Source: CAZIRF01 sp964541755 (GTDB lineage Bacteria; Spirochaetota; Spirochaetia; Treponematales; Breznakiellaceae). Taken from it: DNA of 64,000 bases. Position 1 is the stretch's first letter, and every line of letters begins with the position of its first letter. This document shows, piece by piece, positions 53,002 through 60,745 of this stretch. A program made the translations under genes and the position numbers. The stretch lies in the NCBI GenBank assembly GCA_964541755.1, contig CAZIRF010000001.1:1-64000 (forward strand). Direction: 5' to 3'. The notes under the pieces are model-generated. The model saw only the letters and a program-made list of their open reading frames with translations, did no database searches and was not told the origin of the DNA.

Positions 53002-53017
53002 ACCGTACATTATGGTT

Positions 53018-53050
53018 GCTCTTTCAAAACTCACCGAGTTTTGAAAGAGC
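53018..53050. repeat. Perfect hairpin 3 of 3, over the pirin stop codon
   Basis: 15-base arms at 53018-53032 and 53036-53050 around an ACC loop. The pirin TGA (53033-53031) sits in the loop and its last codons in one arm. It may terminate pirin transcription or protect the 3' end. Confidence 0.8.
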
Positions 53051-53897
53051 CTCGCTTGATAAAGGTGTTTTCGTCCAGTTCCCGGAAGGCCTGTTCCAGT
53101 TCGGCCTGTGTATTCATGACGATGGGGCCGCCCCAGGCAACGGGCTCCCCAAGGGGCGGCGCATGAAAGAGAACACAGCGAACGGGGGCATCATTTGACG
53201 CACTCATGCGCACGGCGTCCCCATCTGCAAGGAGAACCGCCCGCCGCCGTTCAAGGAAACCGGCCGATCCCTCTCCATCGAAAGAAACTGATCCGTCGAT
53301 GATGTACACAAACACCGTGTCCCCCAGCGGAACCGGGACTTCAAGGACAGCGCCAGCTTCAATCGAGATATCCAACATACCGGCGTCGACGTAATCGGCA
53401 TGCATGGCCCCCGCTGTTCCCCGGTATCGCCCCGCAATTATGCCAACCCGGGAGCCCACCGCGCTAACAAAGGGAATCTTCTCTGCAGGAAGGTCGCGGT
53501 AAGCCGGCGCGGTCATCTTGTCCTTGGCGGGAAGATTGAGCCAGAGTTGCAGGCCCAACATACGCGGCGATGCCTGAGGCATCTCTTGATGGATAATCCC
53601 GCTCCCGGCCGTCATCCATTGGCAGCCGCCATCGAGGATGCTCCCCCTGTTCCCCAGGCTGTCTCCGTGCTCGATGTCGCCGTGAATGAGCCAGGTGACC
53701 GTTTCGATACCCCGGTGCGGGTGCCAGGGGAAGCCGCGCACGTAATCATCGGGATTGGTCGAATCAAAGGCATCCAGCATAAGGAAGGGGTCAAATTCCT
53801 TGACCGTCGCCCGCCCGATAACGCGTACCAACTTGACACCCGCCCCGTCGATCGTGACGGCCCCTTCAACGATATTTTCAATTTTTCGGAATTTCAC
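53031..53897 (-). CDS. Pirin family protein
   Basis: 288 aa bicupin. I take the GTG at 53897 (KFRKIENIVEG) because GGAGGGG is 3-9 bases upstream; an ATG at 53918 gives seven more residues. Metal-binding N-terminal cupin motifs are FDPFLMLDAF, HPHRGIETVTWLI, EHGDSLGN and the HQEM region. Pirins include quercetin 2,3-dioxygenases and transcription cofactors; activity in this organism is unknown. Open sequence upstream on the same strand is the antisense of the Nudix gene and should be ignored. The gene ends inside a perfect hairpin. Confidence 0.9.
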   Translation of the reverse strand: MKFRKIENIVEGAVTIDGAGVKLVRVIGRATVKEFDPFLMLDAFDSTNPDDYVRGFPWHPHRGIETVTWLIHGDIEHGDSLGNRGSILDGGCQWMTAGSGIIHQEMPQASPRMLGLQLWLNLPAKDKMTAPAYRDLPAEKIPFVSAVGSRVGIIAGRYRGTAGAMHADYVDAGMLDISIEAGAVLEVPVPLGDTVFVYIIDGSVSFDGEGSAGFLERRRAVLLADGDAVRMSASNDAPVRCVLFHAPPLGEPVAWGGPIVMNTQAELEQAFRELDENTFIKRGSFKTR

Positions 53898-54017
53898 GCG
53901 CCCCTCCACACTCTCCATGATATCCACTTGTCTGAGTATAAGGGTTGTATCGCCATCCTGCACGCCCTTGCCCAGGCAGAGAAGGCCTGCTACGCTGCAT
54001 CGGAGGGGATTAAACGG

Positions 54018-54476
54018 ATGAAACACTTCGAAGTGGTCGCAGCCGTCTGCGTCGACGGCGAGCGCATCTTTTGCGCACAACGAAAGGACTCTGGCGAAAC
54101 CGCCAAAAAGTGGGAGTTCCCCGGCGGCAAGATCGAGCCCGGCGAAACCCAAGAAGAAGCCCTCATCCGTGAGTTCCACGAAGAGTTCCAGACCAGCATT
54201 ATCCCCGAACGCTACCTTACCACCGTACACCACCAGTACCAGACCTTCGCCATCACCATGCACGCCCACCTCGCCCGCATCACCGGCCCCGCCCCCACCC
54301 CTACCGAACACCTCGCCGCCCGCTGGCTCCCCCTCTACGAGCTCCCAACCCTCGACTGGGCCCCCGCAGATATCCCGATTGTTCAGATGGTGATGGAAAT
54401 GCCGGATCAAGAAGGGGGCGCAGCATTTCCTGTCTATATGCGGCCGCCAGTACAAGCTATCGCAGAGGGGTCCTGA
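54018..54476 (+). CDS. Nudix hydrolase (MutT-like)
   Basis: 152 aa. The Nudix box GGKIEPGETQEEALIREFHEEF is complete, following KKWEFPGG, and the N-terminus VVAAVCVDGERIFCAQRK is that of MutT/NudG-type enzymes that clean oxidised or methylated nucleoside triphosphates. GGAGGGG stands 8 bases before the ATG. Substrate cannot be fixed from the sequence. The C-terminal 15-20 residues are unlike other MutT proteins. Divergent from pirin and ended by a strong terminator. Confidence 0.92.
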   Translation: MKHFEVVAAVCVDGERIFCAQRKDSGETAKKWEFPGGKIEPGETQEEALIREFHEEFQTSIIPERYLTTVHHQYQTFAITMHAHLARITGPAPTPTEHLAARWLPLYELPTLDWAPADIPIVQMVMEMPDQEGGAAFPVYMRPPVQAIAEGS

Positions 54477-54480
54477 CCAC

Positions 54481-54527
54481 AAAAAGCCGGGTTGGGGGCA
54501 GAGAAAATGCCCCCAACCCGGCTTTTT
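54481..54527. terminator. Strong bidirectional terminator
   Basis: AAAAAGCCGGGTTGGGGGCA, a 7-base loop and its complement ending in six T residues make a perfect 20-base stem. It ends the Nudix gene and probably blocks transcripts coming from the restriction cassette. Confidence 0.95.
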
Positions 54528-54585
54528 TCGGCCACCCCTATATCGTTTCTACTTGGCGGCCCATACGCGAGGCCCCGTCAAGCTC

Positions 54586-54718
54586 GCGGCACTGCGATTC
54601 GCAGTGCCGCCAAGGCCAAGCCGCAGAGCGGCTTGGCCCGACGCCCCCTGCGCCCGGGCTTCTCCGGCGCATTCAGCGCCGGCGCGATCCCGGTCGACCC
54701 CCGCGAAACAAACGGGGG
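54586..54718. repeat. Cluster of four GC-rich hairpins
   Basis: Stems at 54586-54597/54599-54610 (12 bases, one-base loop), 54614-54624/54628-54638 (11 bases, AGA loop), 54664-54670/54676-54682 (CCGGCGC/GCGCCGG) and 54698-54703/54713-54718 (CCCCCG/CGGGGG). The last lies 2 bases beyond the methyltransferase stop and may act as its terminator. The AAGCCGC..GCGGCTT stem recalls the one at 56-80, and CCGGCGC..GCGCCGG that at 20218-20239. Confidence 0.7.
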
Positions 54719-54720
54719 AA

Positions 54721-55947
54721 TCAAGATAAAAATGGAACCAATGAATCTGCCACCGCTTTGAACAATGGCACGACAACCGAATTGCCGAACTGTTTGTATG
54801 CCCTTGTGTCGGATACGGGTATCTTGAAAGAATCGGGATATCCCATCAATCGGGCACACTCTCTTGGAGTCAACCTGCGGGGGTTTTTGTCATCTCCCTG
54901 CCAAACAAGTATCTCGGAACCATCTTTGTAGTACCGGGCAGAAAGCGTACGGGTAATGTCTCCCGGTTTTACCAAACCGAAACCAAAGCCATTTCCCAGA
55001 GAGCGATGTTTTGCAGCATAAGCCTGCAAGTATGCCCAGAGCTTGTCTGTAAGGGTGAATTTGTCGTTCACCTTGCATTCATCATGATTGAAATACTTGT
55101 CTCCATCATGTTCGATGAACTTCTCGGTACCATCGGTTTTGTGGAGTATTTTCTCCAGCTTTACCCTTCCGGGCTTGGGCATCTTGATATTGTCCAAACT
55201 GTATATGGTGGGATCGCGAAACCCGACAATAATAATGCGTTCTCTGTGTTGGGGGACCCAGTGCTGTCCATCTATCACCTTTGTTGTTACATGGTAGCCC
55301 AATTCATGTTGCAGAGTATTCAGAATAACCTTGAAGGTATTACCCTTGTCATGGGACTTGAGATTCTTCACATTCTCGAGAACAAAGATCTTGGGCCTCT
55401 TTTCCTTGATGATTCGTGCCACATCAAAAAAGAGCGTACCCTGTGTTTCGTCTGCAAAACCCGTTGCACGACCAAGAGATTGCTTTTTTGAAACACCTGC
55501 TATGGAAAAAGGTTGACAGGGGAATCCTGCCAGCAACACATCATGATCGGGAATATCCCGCTCGTCCACTTGTGTTATGTCTCCCGCAATTTCATCTTCG
55601 GACGGGAAATTGATCTCATATGTTTTTCGAGCCCATGAATCCCACTCGGAAGTAAAAACGCAGGTCCCACCCGCTTGTGCGAAACCCTGTCGAATGCCTC
55701 CTATTCCTGCAAAAAGGTCAATAAACGTGAACTTCCCCGGAGTTTCGGACTTTTTCAAATAACGCTCCAACATAGCGTGGAGTGTCATGGAGCAATATGG
55801 CTTTGGTTCAGCTTTGCCAGTCAACCAACGGTGTACGGTGCTCTGGTCCACCCCAAATTCCAATGCAACATGGGGAACATCATAAAATCGCAATACTTGC
55901 TCAAGGAGTTCCAGAACCTCATTATCAGTCCTCTCAACCAAAGCCAT
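54721..55947 (-). CDS. DNA (cytosine-5)-methyltransferase with N-terminal HTH
   Basis: 408 aa C5 methyltransferase of a type II system. Residues about 18-50 form a helix-turn-helix (VPHVALEFGVDQSTVHRWLTG). Motif I is FIDLFAGIGGIRQGF (about 75-90), motif IV GFPCQPFSIAG with the catalytic Cys144, motif VI ENVKN (191-195), motif VIII QHRER (233-237) and motif X FGNSVVVP near 390, with the target domain between VIII and IX. GGAGG precedes the start. AT-richer than neighbours. As in M.SsoII and M.EcoRII, the N-terminal extension may repress its own gene. Likely target CCNGG-type, inferred from the partner enzyme. Confidence 0.94.
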   Translation of the reverse strand: MALVERTDNEVLELLEQVLRFYDVPHVALEFGVDQSTVHRWLTGKAEPKPYCSMTLHAMLERYLKKSETPGKFTFIDLFAGIGGIRQGFAQAGGTCVFTSEWDSWARKTYEINFPSEDEIAGDITQVDERDIPDHDVLLAGFPCQPFSIAGVSKKQSLGRATGFADETQGTLFFDVARIIKEKRPKIFVLENVKNLKSHDKGNTFKVILNTLQHELGYHVTTKVIDGQHWVPQHRERIIIVGFRDPTIYSLDNIKMPKPGRVKLEKILHKTDGTEKFIEHDGDKYFNHDECKVNDKFTLTDKLWAYLQAYAAKHRSLGNGFGFGLVKPGDITRTLSARYYKDGSEILVWQGDDKNPRRLTPRECARLMGYPDSFKIPVSDTRAYKQFGNSVVVPLFKAVADSLVPFLS

Positions 55948-55962
55948 ACACGCCTCCTCGAA

Positions 55963-56001
55963 CGGGGAATCTTTTTTGCATTATGCAACATTTTTTCCCC
56001 G
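55963..56001. promoter_or_regulatory. Concentric dyad, probable operator of the restriction-modification genes
   Basis: The inner palindrome TTGCAT-T-ATGCAA (55976-55988) and the outer pair CGGGGAA/TTCCCCG (55963-55969, 55995-56001) share the same centre, base 55982. It lies 16 bases upstream of the methyltransferase start in the divergent promoter. A site for the methyltransferase's own helix-turn-helix domain is the natural inference. Confidence 0.65.
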
Positions 56002-56050
56002 CAATCAAGAAGATTTACCCATAACGCGAAACTAACCCCCTCTTGTAGCC

Positions 56051-56066
56051 GATATAAATTTATATC
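56051..56066. promoter_or_regulatory. 16-base perfect palindrome before the endonuclease gene
   Basis: GATATAAATTTATATC, no loop, ends 16 bases before the endonuclease ATG and just upstream of its CGGAGA site. It may be a -10 region and operator together, or a hairpin limiting translation. Confidence 0.55.
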
Positions 56067-56082
56067 CCCAACCGGAGACACA

Positions 56083-57420
56083 ATGGCTTTGAATACATTG
56101 CAGGAACTTGTTACATTCTTCAAGGATTCGGGTGCTGTCAAGATTCTGTACAAACAGCTCGTTGACAATGACAATTCAAAACAGCAGATATATTTTGGCT
56201 CAGGCTTCAGTGTTTTGACAGAAATTCCATATGGACCTGTAAAGTCTGTCAAAAAAGGGAAAACAGCCAGTTTCCAAGCCAGATTGAATTTTTCCTGGAT
56301 AAATACAACGAAAGAAATTTCTCCAGCCCCTCATACCAAGTTAATCTTGTACCCCAAATACCCGGAAGTCCGTTTGTCCGGTTTCTTGAAGAACTGCCCC
56401 GGGTCGCCAAATCAGTACATGCGGCCCAAACCAAAAGAGTTGAGGGGCGAGAAGAACAAGCCCGACGGACGAGTACTTTTTCTTGGCATCAAGCCAGACG
56501 GTCATATACTCGCTTTCCTTGCCGGAAAAGATTCAGCTATATCCAATAACATCATTCTTGATCCGCCGGATTCAACTCCAGCGGGAGGCATCTTCCGGCT
56601 TGTTGTATGGAAGAAGCACGGAAAGACTTCCAAAGACATTCTCATGACCAAATTGTCGGAAATACATTCAACCGGCTGGCATAAGTCTTGCCGCTTGGAT
56701 TCAAAGGGCGAATTTATGGAATATACGGCAAGAAACGGGGGCGGCTATACCCTTGAAGCCCTGCTGGGTATTGCACCTAACGGTATTGCCGCTCCGGACT
56801 TCCTGGATTGGGAACTAAAAGCCTTTACCTCCGGTCGTTTGACCCTCATGACACCGGAGCCTGATTTGGGATTCTACAAGGAGAAAGGCGTACAAGCATT
56901 TACATTGAAATACGGTCATGACAAAGCCGGTTATGTCAAATACTTCACCGGAACCCACAAATGTAATGAGAGAAACAAGACCACGGATCTTGAATTGGTT
57001 TTATCAGGGTATGATCCGGAAAGAAAAAAAATCACGGACGTTGAAGGTGGTATATTGCTTCTGGACACGGATGGACAAATTACAGCAGGGTGGTCTTTCT
57101 CCCGTTTGATTGAGCACTGGGGCAAGAAACACTCGAATGTATGTTATGTTCACTACGAAAAGGACGATTCTAAAAAAACTGTTCAATATCGTTATGAAAG
57201 CCCCGTATGGTTCGGTTGTGGTACAGATTTTGCGCTCTTTCTGCAGGCAACGCATGACAAGAAAATCTTTTTCGACCCCGGAAGCCATATAAAAAAACAA
57301 GCGAACGGGAAGACCACTCACAAAGCCAGGAGCCAATTCAGAATTGCATTCAAAGACCTGCCGTGCCTTTACAACTCATGGACGGAAAGCGTTTTGAATT
57401 CACCGCCAACCCTTCCATAG
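56083..57420 (+). CDS. MvaI/BcnI-family restriction endonuclease with N-terminal extension
   Basis: 445 aa. The C-terminal part (about 210-445) carries the MvaI/BcnI pattern GGYTLEALLGIAPNGIAAPDFLDWELKAF, with the catalytic Asp239 and Glu244-x-Lys246, and later the RLIEHWGKKH and FGCGTDFALFL regions. MvaI and BcnI, which cut CCWGG and CCSGG as monomers, are only about 240 aa, so the first 205 residues are an extra, unrecognised domain. The ATG with CGGAGA at 56083 sets the start; open sequence upstream runs antisense over the methyltransferase. The codons are AT-richer than in surrounding genes, suggesting transfer. Confidence 0.88.
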   Translation: MALNTLQELVTFFKDSGAVKILYKQLVDNDNSKQQIYFGSGFSVLTEIPYGPVKSVKKGKTASFQARLNFSWINTTKEISPAPHTKLILYPKYPEVRLSGFLKNCPGSPNQYMRPKPKELRGEKNKPDGRVLFLGIKPDGHILAFLAGKDSAISNNIILDPPDSTPAGGIFRLVVWKKHGKTSKDILMTKLSEIHSTGWHKSCRLDSKGEFMEYTARNGGGYTLEALLGIAPNGIAAPDFLDWELKAFTSGRLTLMTPEPDLGFYKEKGVQAFTLKYGHDKAGYVKYFTGTHKCNERNKTTDLELVLSGYDPERKKITDVEGGILLLDTDGQITAGWSFSRLIEHWGKKHSNVCYVHYEKDDSKKTVQYRYESPVWFGCGTDFALFLQATHDKKIFFDPGSHIKKQANGKTTHKARSQFRIAFKDLPCLYNSWTESVLNSPPTLP

Positions 57421-57447
57421 TCCAAGTTTCCATGCCAGAATTGATCC

Positions 57448-58602
57448 ATGGGTACAAAGATTGGGCGGAATGAGCCCTGCCCCTGCGGGTCGGGGAAGAA
57501 GTACAAGTTTTGTTGCGGGGCGGGGGTGCCCGGGGCCAATGTAATACGCTTCCCGGGTGCATCTGGTGGGGACTGCGACGGCAATGATGATGATTTCCAG
57601 CGATACCAGGCCTACGTGGAAAGCGGACAGGCCGAACGTGACGGGAACGTGAGTTTCATGGAATTCATGGGCAAGCCAAACGCCGCGACAAATGCAAGCA
57701 AGACCCTGCAAGAGGCAATGAGGGAGCAGAGCTTTTCTTCACAGGAAGAGATGGAAACCTTTATGGAGCGCCATGTCCAGGAGAGGAATAATCGGCCTAT
57801 TGAAGATTTCCAAGGACTCTCCCCAAAACAGATGTCTGATCTCATAAATGCAAAGAGTATCGCGGATTTGGATAATATTGTAACGATACGCATGGAATAT
57901 CTTGAAGAAGAGGCCGCCAAGGCGCCCTTGATGCGGGTATTGATTTTTGTTTTATCGATGTACCGTGATAATGGAGGCTCACTGGAAATAACCAAGAGCG
58001 GAAATTACAAGAGGGCGCTGGTCAAACGTGTCGCAGAAGACGTACTGACAAAAGAATATGCATCCCGAACTGTTTTGAATGAGCCCGAGGTTCAACAGCT
58101 TTTCCTTGTCCACGAGTTCTTGCTTGATAAAGACCTGATAAGCGACTCCAAGACCCGTTCCACCCTGACGCCGGAGGGTGAGGCATATACCCTTGATTTT
58201 GATATCGGCCGCGAATGGATGTCACTTCTGGACTATCTGCTTTACGAAAGAGACTGGCAACTGGACCATTCAGGGCTTGGCGAACCGAACCCGCTCTACG
58301 ATATCATTCAGAATGGGGCGGTATTCTCTCTTTTTCTTCTTTCCAAACAGCGAAACAAAGCCTTTGCCGATACGTCGATCTACCATGACTTCGCCACTGC
58401 ATTCCCTGCCATTACGGGAAACCGCCCCTACATTGATATTGATATTCCACAAATACTGCACAGCACCTGGTTTCTGTACTTCTTCTGCCAGGACATGGGC
58501 CTCGCAAGCCGGGGACATCTCGATGCCCCGATTGCTGCTGAAGAAGCACGGGTTTATCGTACCACCCCGCTCTTCAAGAAGGCCTTTATCTGGAAGCTTT
58601 GA
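57448..58602 (+). CDS. SEC-C motif protein of unknown function
   Basis: 384 aa. An N-terminal SEC-C zinc knuckle (RNEPCPCGSGKKYKFCCG, residues 8-25) is followed by an acidic segment and a mainly helical domain of about 300 residues that I do not recognise. No nuclease or NTPase motif is visible. It starts 27 bases after the endonuclease stop and has similar base composition, so it is probably co-transcribed and may be an accessory to restriction or an independent defence gene. SEC-C domains usually bind zinc and mediate protein contacts. Confidence 0.8.
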   Translation: MGTKIGRNEPCPCGSGKKYKFCCGAGVPGANVIRFPGASGGDCDGNDDDFQRYQAYVESGQAERDGNVSFMEFMGKPNAATNASKTLQEAMREQSFSSQEEMETFMERHVQERNNRPIEDFQGLSPKQMSDLINAKSIADLDNIVTIRMEYLEEEAAKAPLMRVLIFVLSMYRDNGGSLEITKSGNYKRALVKRVAEDVLTKEYASRTVLNEPEVQQLFLVHEFLLDKDLISDSKTRSTLTPEGEAYTLDFDIGREWMSLLDYLLYERDWQLDHSGLGEPNPLYDIIQNGAVFSLFLLSKQRNKAFADTSIYHDFATAFPAITGNRPYIDIDIPQILHSTWFLYFFCQDMGLASRGHLDAPIAAEEARVYRTTPLFKKAFIWKL

Positions 58603-58726
58603 CCGCGCCCGCTGCCATGGCTCAGTATTTCCCCGCGCCCGCTCGCGGGGGCGGCGTCGTTTGAAGGGACTGCCGGGGGAGCCTGCTTGTTGAAATGAAG
58701 AAAAAGCAGTGCTCCCTCCCCCGAAT
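58603..58726. other. Hairpin-rich gap between SEC-C and vapBC genes
   Basis: CCCCGCG/CGCGGGG arms at 58631-58637 and 58644-58650 form a stem with a 6-base loop. A longer imperfect pairing joins GGGGGAGC near 58675 with GCTCCCTCCCCC near 58711. Probably a terminator for the SEC-C transcript. Confidence 0.5.
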
Positions 58727-58765
58727 TTGACATACATCTGCATACGCAGTAATATATCTGTATGC
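58727..58765 (+). promoter_or_regulatory. vapBC promoter with overlapping operator
   Basis: TTGACA at 58727-58732 is a perfect -35; TAATAT at 58750-58755 is 17 bases further. GCATACGCAG (58740-58749) and CTGTATGC (58758-58765) form an inverted repeat around the -10 box, the usual place for VapBC autorepression. The -10 box ends 6 bases before the ATG, implying a leaderless transcript. Confidence 0.75.
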
Positions 58766-58992
58766 GAACAACACTCAATGTGCCGGATGACTTGGCGATC
58801 AAAGCCAAACAGCGGGCGCTCAATGAACACACGACCATGACAGCCCTTATCGTCGAAGGTCTTGCAGAACGAATCGGGCGCCATGCCGAACAGCGCGAGC
58901 TCCCGGTTTGCGAGGCCAGCGGGGGCCTCTGCGACGGGGTCGACTGGATGAGCCTTGAAGAAAGGGCATCGGTACAGGATTGGCATCGATGA
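58762..58992 (+). CDS. VapB-like antitoxin (ribbon-helix-helix)
   Basis: 76 aa. The N-terminal segment MRTTLNVPDDLAIKAKQRALNEHTTM is a ribbon-helix-helix DNA-binding motif, followed by a helix and a C-terminal tail (WMSLEERASVQDWH) that should fold on the toxin. It neutralises and co-represses with VapC. The stop overlaps the toxin start (ATGA). No ribosome site; see the promoter entry. Confidence 0.88.
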   Translation: MRTTLNVPDDLAIKAKQRALNEHTTMTALIVEGLAERIGRHAEQRELPVCEASGGLCDGVDWMSLEERASVQDWHR

Positions 58993-59426
58993 TACTCTGG
59001 GATGTCAATATATTGGTATACGCATTCCGATCAGACAGCCCGTTTCACACAATGGCACGCCAACGGGTCGTTGATGCTCTCCATCGCGAAGAGCCCTTTC
59101 TCTTCCTCAATGAAATCGCCCTTTCCTTCCTGCGTATCGTGACTAATACCCGCATTTTCAAACAGCCCTCAACGTTGGAGAGTGCATGGAATTTTTTAGG
59201 GGTTCTTGAAGATTCGCCATCTGTACAACGAGCAAGGCAGGATGACATGACGTATGGAGTTTTCAAACACTTGAGTCTGGTTCAAGGGTCCACCGGTAAC
59301 ACCTTGCCGGATACCTGGCTTGCAGCAAGCGCTATCCGCCACAATGCTCGATTGATCACTGCAGACCGCGGTTTTTTATCCATCGCCGCCCTGGAAGTGG
59401 AACTGATTGACGGAGGCCCCCGATGA
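58989..59426 (+). CDS. VapC-like PIN-domain toxin
   Basis: 145 aa. PIN-domain ribonuclease with the four acidic active-site residues: Asp in WDVNILVYAF, Glu in LNEIALSFLRI, Asp in TLPDTWLAASAI and Asp in LITADRGF. Such toxins cut tRNA or rRNA. Its start is inside the antitoxin stop. It closes the defence cassette; a GCGGCC/GGCCGC hairpin (59446-59460) follows. Confidence 0.9.
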   Translation: MILWDVNILVYAFRSDSPFHTMARQRVVDALHREEPFLFLNEIALSFLRIVTNTRIFKQPSTLESAWNFLGVLEDSPSVQRARQDDMTYGVFKHLSLVQGSTGNTLPDTWLAASAIRHNARLITADRGFLSIAALEVELIDGGPR

Positions 59427-59445
59427 CTGAACGAGAGAAAGCCCT

Positions 59446-59460
59446 GCGGCCGGTGGCCGC
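59446..59460. terminator. Small hairpin after vapC
   Basis: GCGGCC, GGT loop, GGCCGC, nested in AGCCC/GGGCT. Between convergent genes; no U-tract. Confidence 0.45.
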
Positions 59461-59491
59461 GGATATCGGGCTTGGCGGGGTGCAGTAAGCA

Positions 59492-60736
59492 TCAAACGCT
59501 GGCGGGGGCCTTTCGCAGGCGCGCCAGCGGATAGAGGATGAGGACAAAACCGCCGGCAATGGCGAGGGCCTGGCCGGGTCCCAAAAGGTCTGCCAGCAAG
59601 CCGACTACTGGTGCGAGTATAGCCGTAAAAACCGTCTTGAGCTGGGTCTCGAGCGAGAGGCCCGTTGTCATGGAGCCTTCCGGGAGGCGGTCGCTTATGT
59701 ATTCGAGCATGACGGGCCGGCGAAGGTTCATGACCGCATAGTACAAGAGGAAGAGTACGATTACCGGGATCTCGAAGTGCAGAAAGTGCCCGATGCCCGA
59801 CAGAACCACGAGACCAATCCCCACCACATACATGATATTCACGGCAACACCGGCATCCCCCACCTTGCGCTTGAAACCCGCTGCGCGGGAACTTGCGAAT
59901 GCGTTGAGTATGTACAGGACAAAGTAGACGAGACCTGTTATCACGGCTACCCGCTGCTCACCCTCGAGGGCAAAGACGAGCGGGAGGGCGAGGGCCCAGG
60001 CGCGCAAGACCGGCTGGAGGTAATCCTTGACGCTCTTGAAGAGGGCGTCGTAGAGGGTCGACGACAGGAGGCCGCGTCGCAAATCCTTGAGGCGCAGGGC
60101 GGCCAACATTTCCTTGAATACGTCTTTGATCGAGGGAATATGGGCCTCGCCCTTCTCGTTCGAGCTGTAATCGAGCCAAGACGGGTAGCTGAGGATAAGC
60201 AGGAGGTCGAGGACATAGGGTATGGCAGAAAACAGGAATACCAGCTGGTAGCTCCCCGTCCAGAAAGCAATCGCCATGGCAATAAGGGCGCTCAGGCTGC
60301 TGCCGATCTCGGCCCAGGCGCGCGTCCCGCCATAAAAATCGGCCTTCTTGTCCTGTTGCCCGGTACGCTTGAGGTACTCCATGATCATGGCCTTGTGCGT
60401 CCCGCTTCGGAAGGCCTCGCCCCCGGCAAAGAAGAGCATGGAGACAGCAAAGGGGGCGAAGTTGCCCGAAAAGGTGAAGCCCACAAAGGACACAATGTAG
60501 GCGAGGAAGGACAAGACCATGGCCCGCTTGCGGCCCATGGCATCGGCAATAAGCCCCGAGGGTATCTCGAACAGGTTGTTTGCTATTTCACGGATGGAAA
60601 ACAACAGACCAATCTCAAGGAACCCCAAACCGTTTTCCCGAAAAAAGAAAATGAGGAAGGGATCGAAGAACTGCAGGTTCTTGAGAAAACCATACGCGCA
60701 AAAGCGCGGGTACATGTTGGGGACCGTCGTGCTCAT
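59492..60736 (-). CDS. MFS transporter
   Basis: 414 aa with about 12 helices. IGLLFSIREIANNLFEIPSGLIADAMGRKRAMVLSFL contains the MFS loop 2-3 signature (G..AD..GR). FRSGTHKAMIMEYL is found in drug- or siderophore-type efflux members. Substrate unknown. It starts 9 bases after the ablB stop; TAAAAT lies just before the ATG and there is no ribosome site, so it may have its own promoter or be coupled to ablB. Confidence 0.88.
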   Translation of the reverse strand: MSTTVPNMYPRFCAYGFLKNLQFFDPFLIFFFRENGLGFLEIGLLFSIREIANNLFEIPSGLIADAMGRKRAMVLSFLAYIVSFVGFTFSGNFAPFAVSMLFFAGGEAFRSGTHKAMIMEYLKRTGQQDKKADFYGGTRAWAEIGSSLSALIAMAIAFWTGSYQLVFLFSAIPYVLDLLLILSYPSWLDYSSNEKGEAHIPSIKDVFKEMLAALRLKDLRRGLLSSTLYDALFKSVKDYLQPVLRAWALALPLVFALEGEQRVAVITGLVYFVLYILNAFASSRAAGFKRKVGDAGVAVNIMYVVGIGLVVLSGIGHFLHFEIPVIVLFLLYYAVMNLRRPVMLEYISDRLPEGSMTTGLSLETQLKTVFTAILAPVVGLLADLLGPGQALAIAGGFVLILYPLARLRKAPASV

Positions 60737-60745
60737 GCGGGTATT

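Noticed and set aside
53919..54482. Upstream extension of the pirin reading frame
   Set aside because: It runs antisense through the Nudix gene and gives a Gly-rich translation; the GGAGG-supported GTG at 53897 fits pirin homologues.
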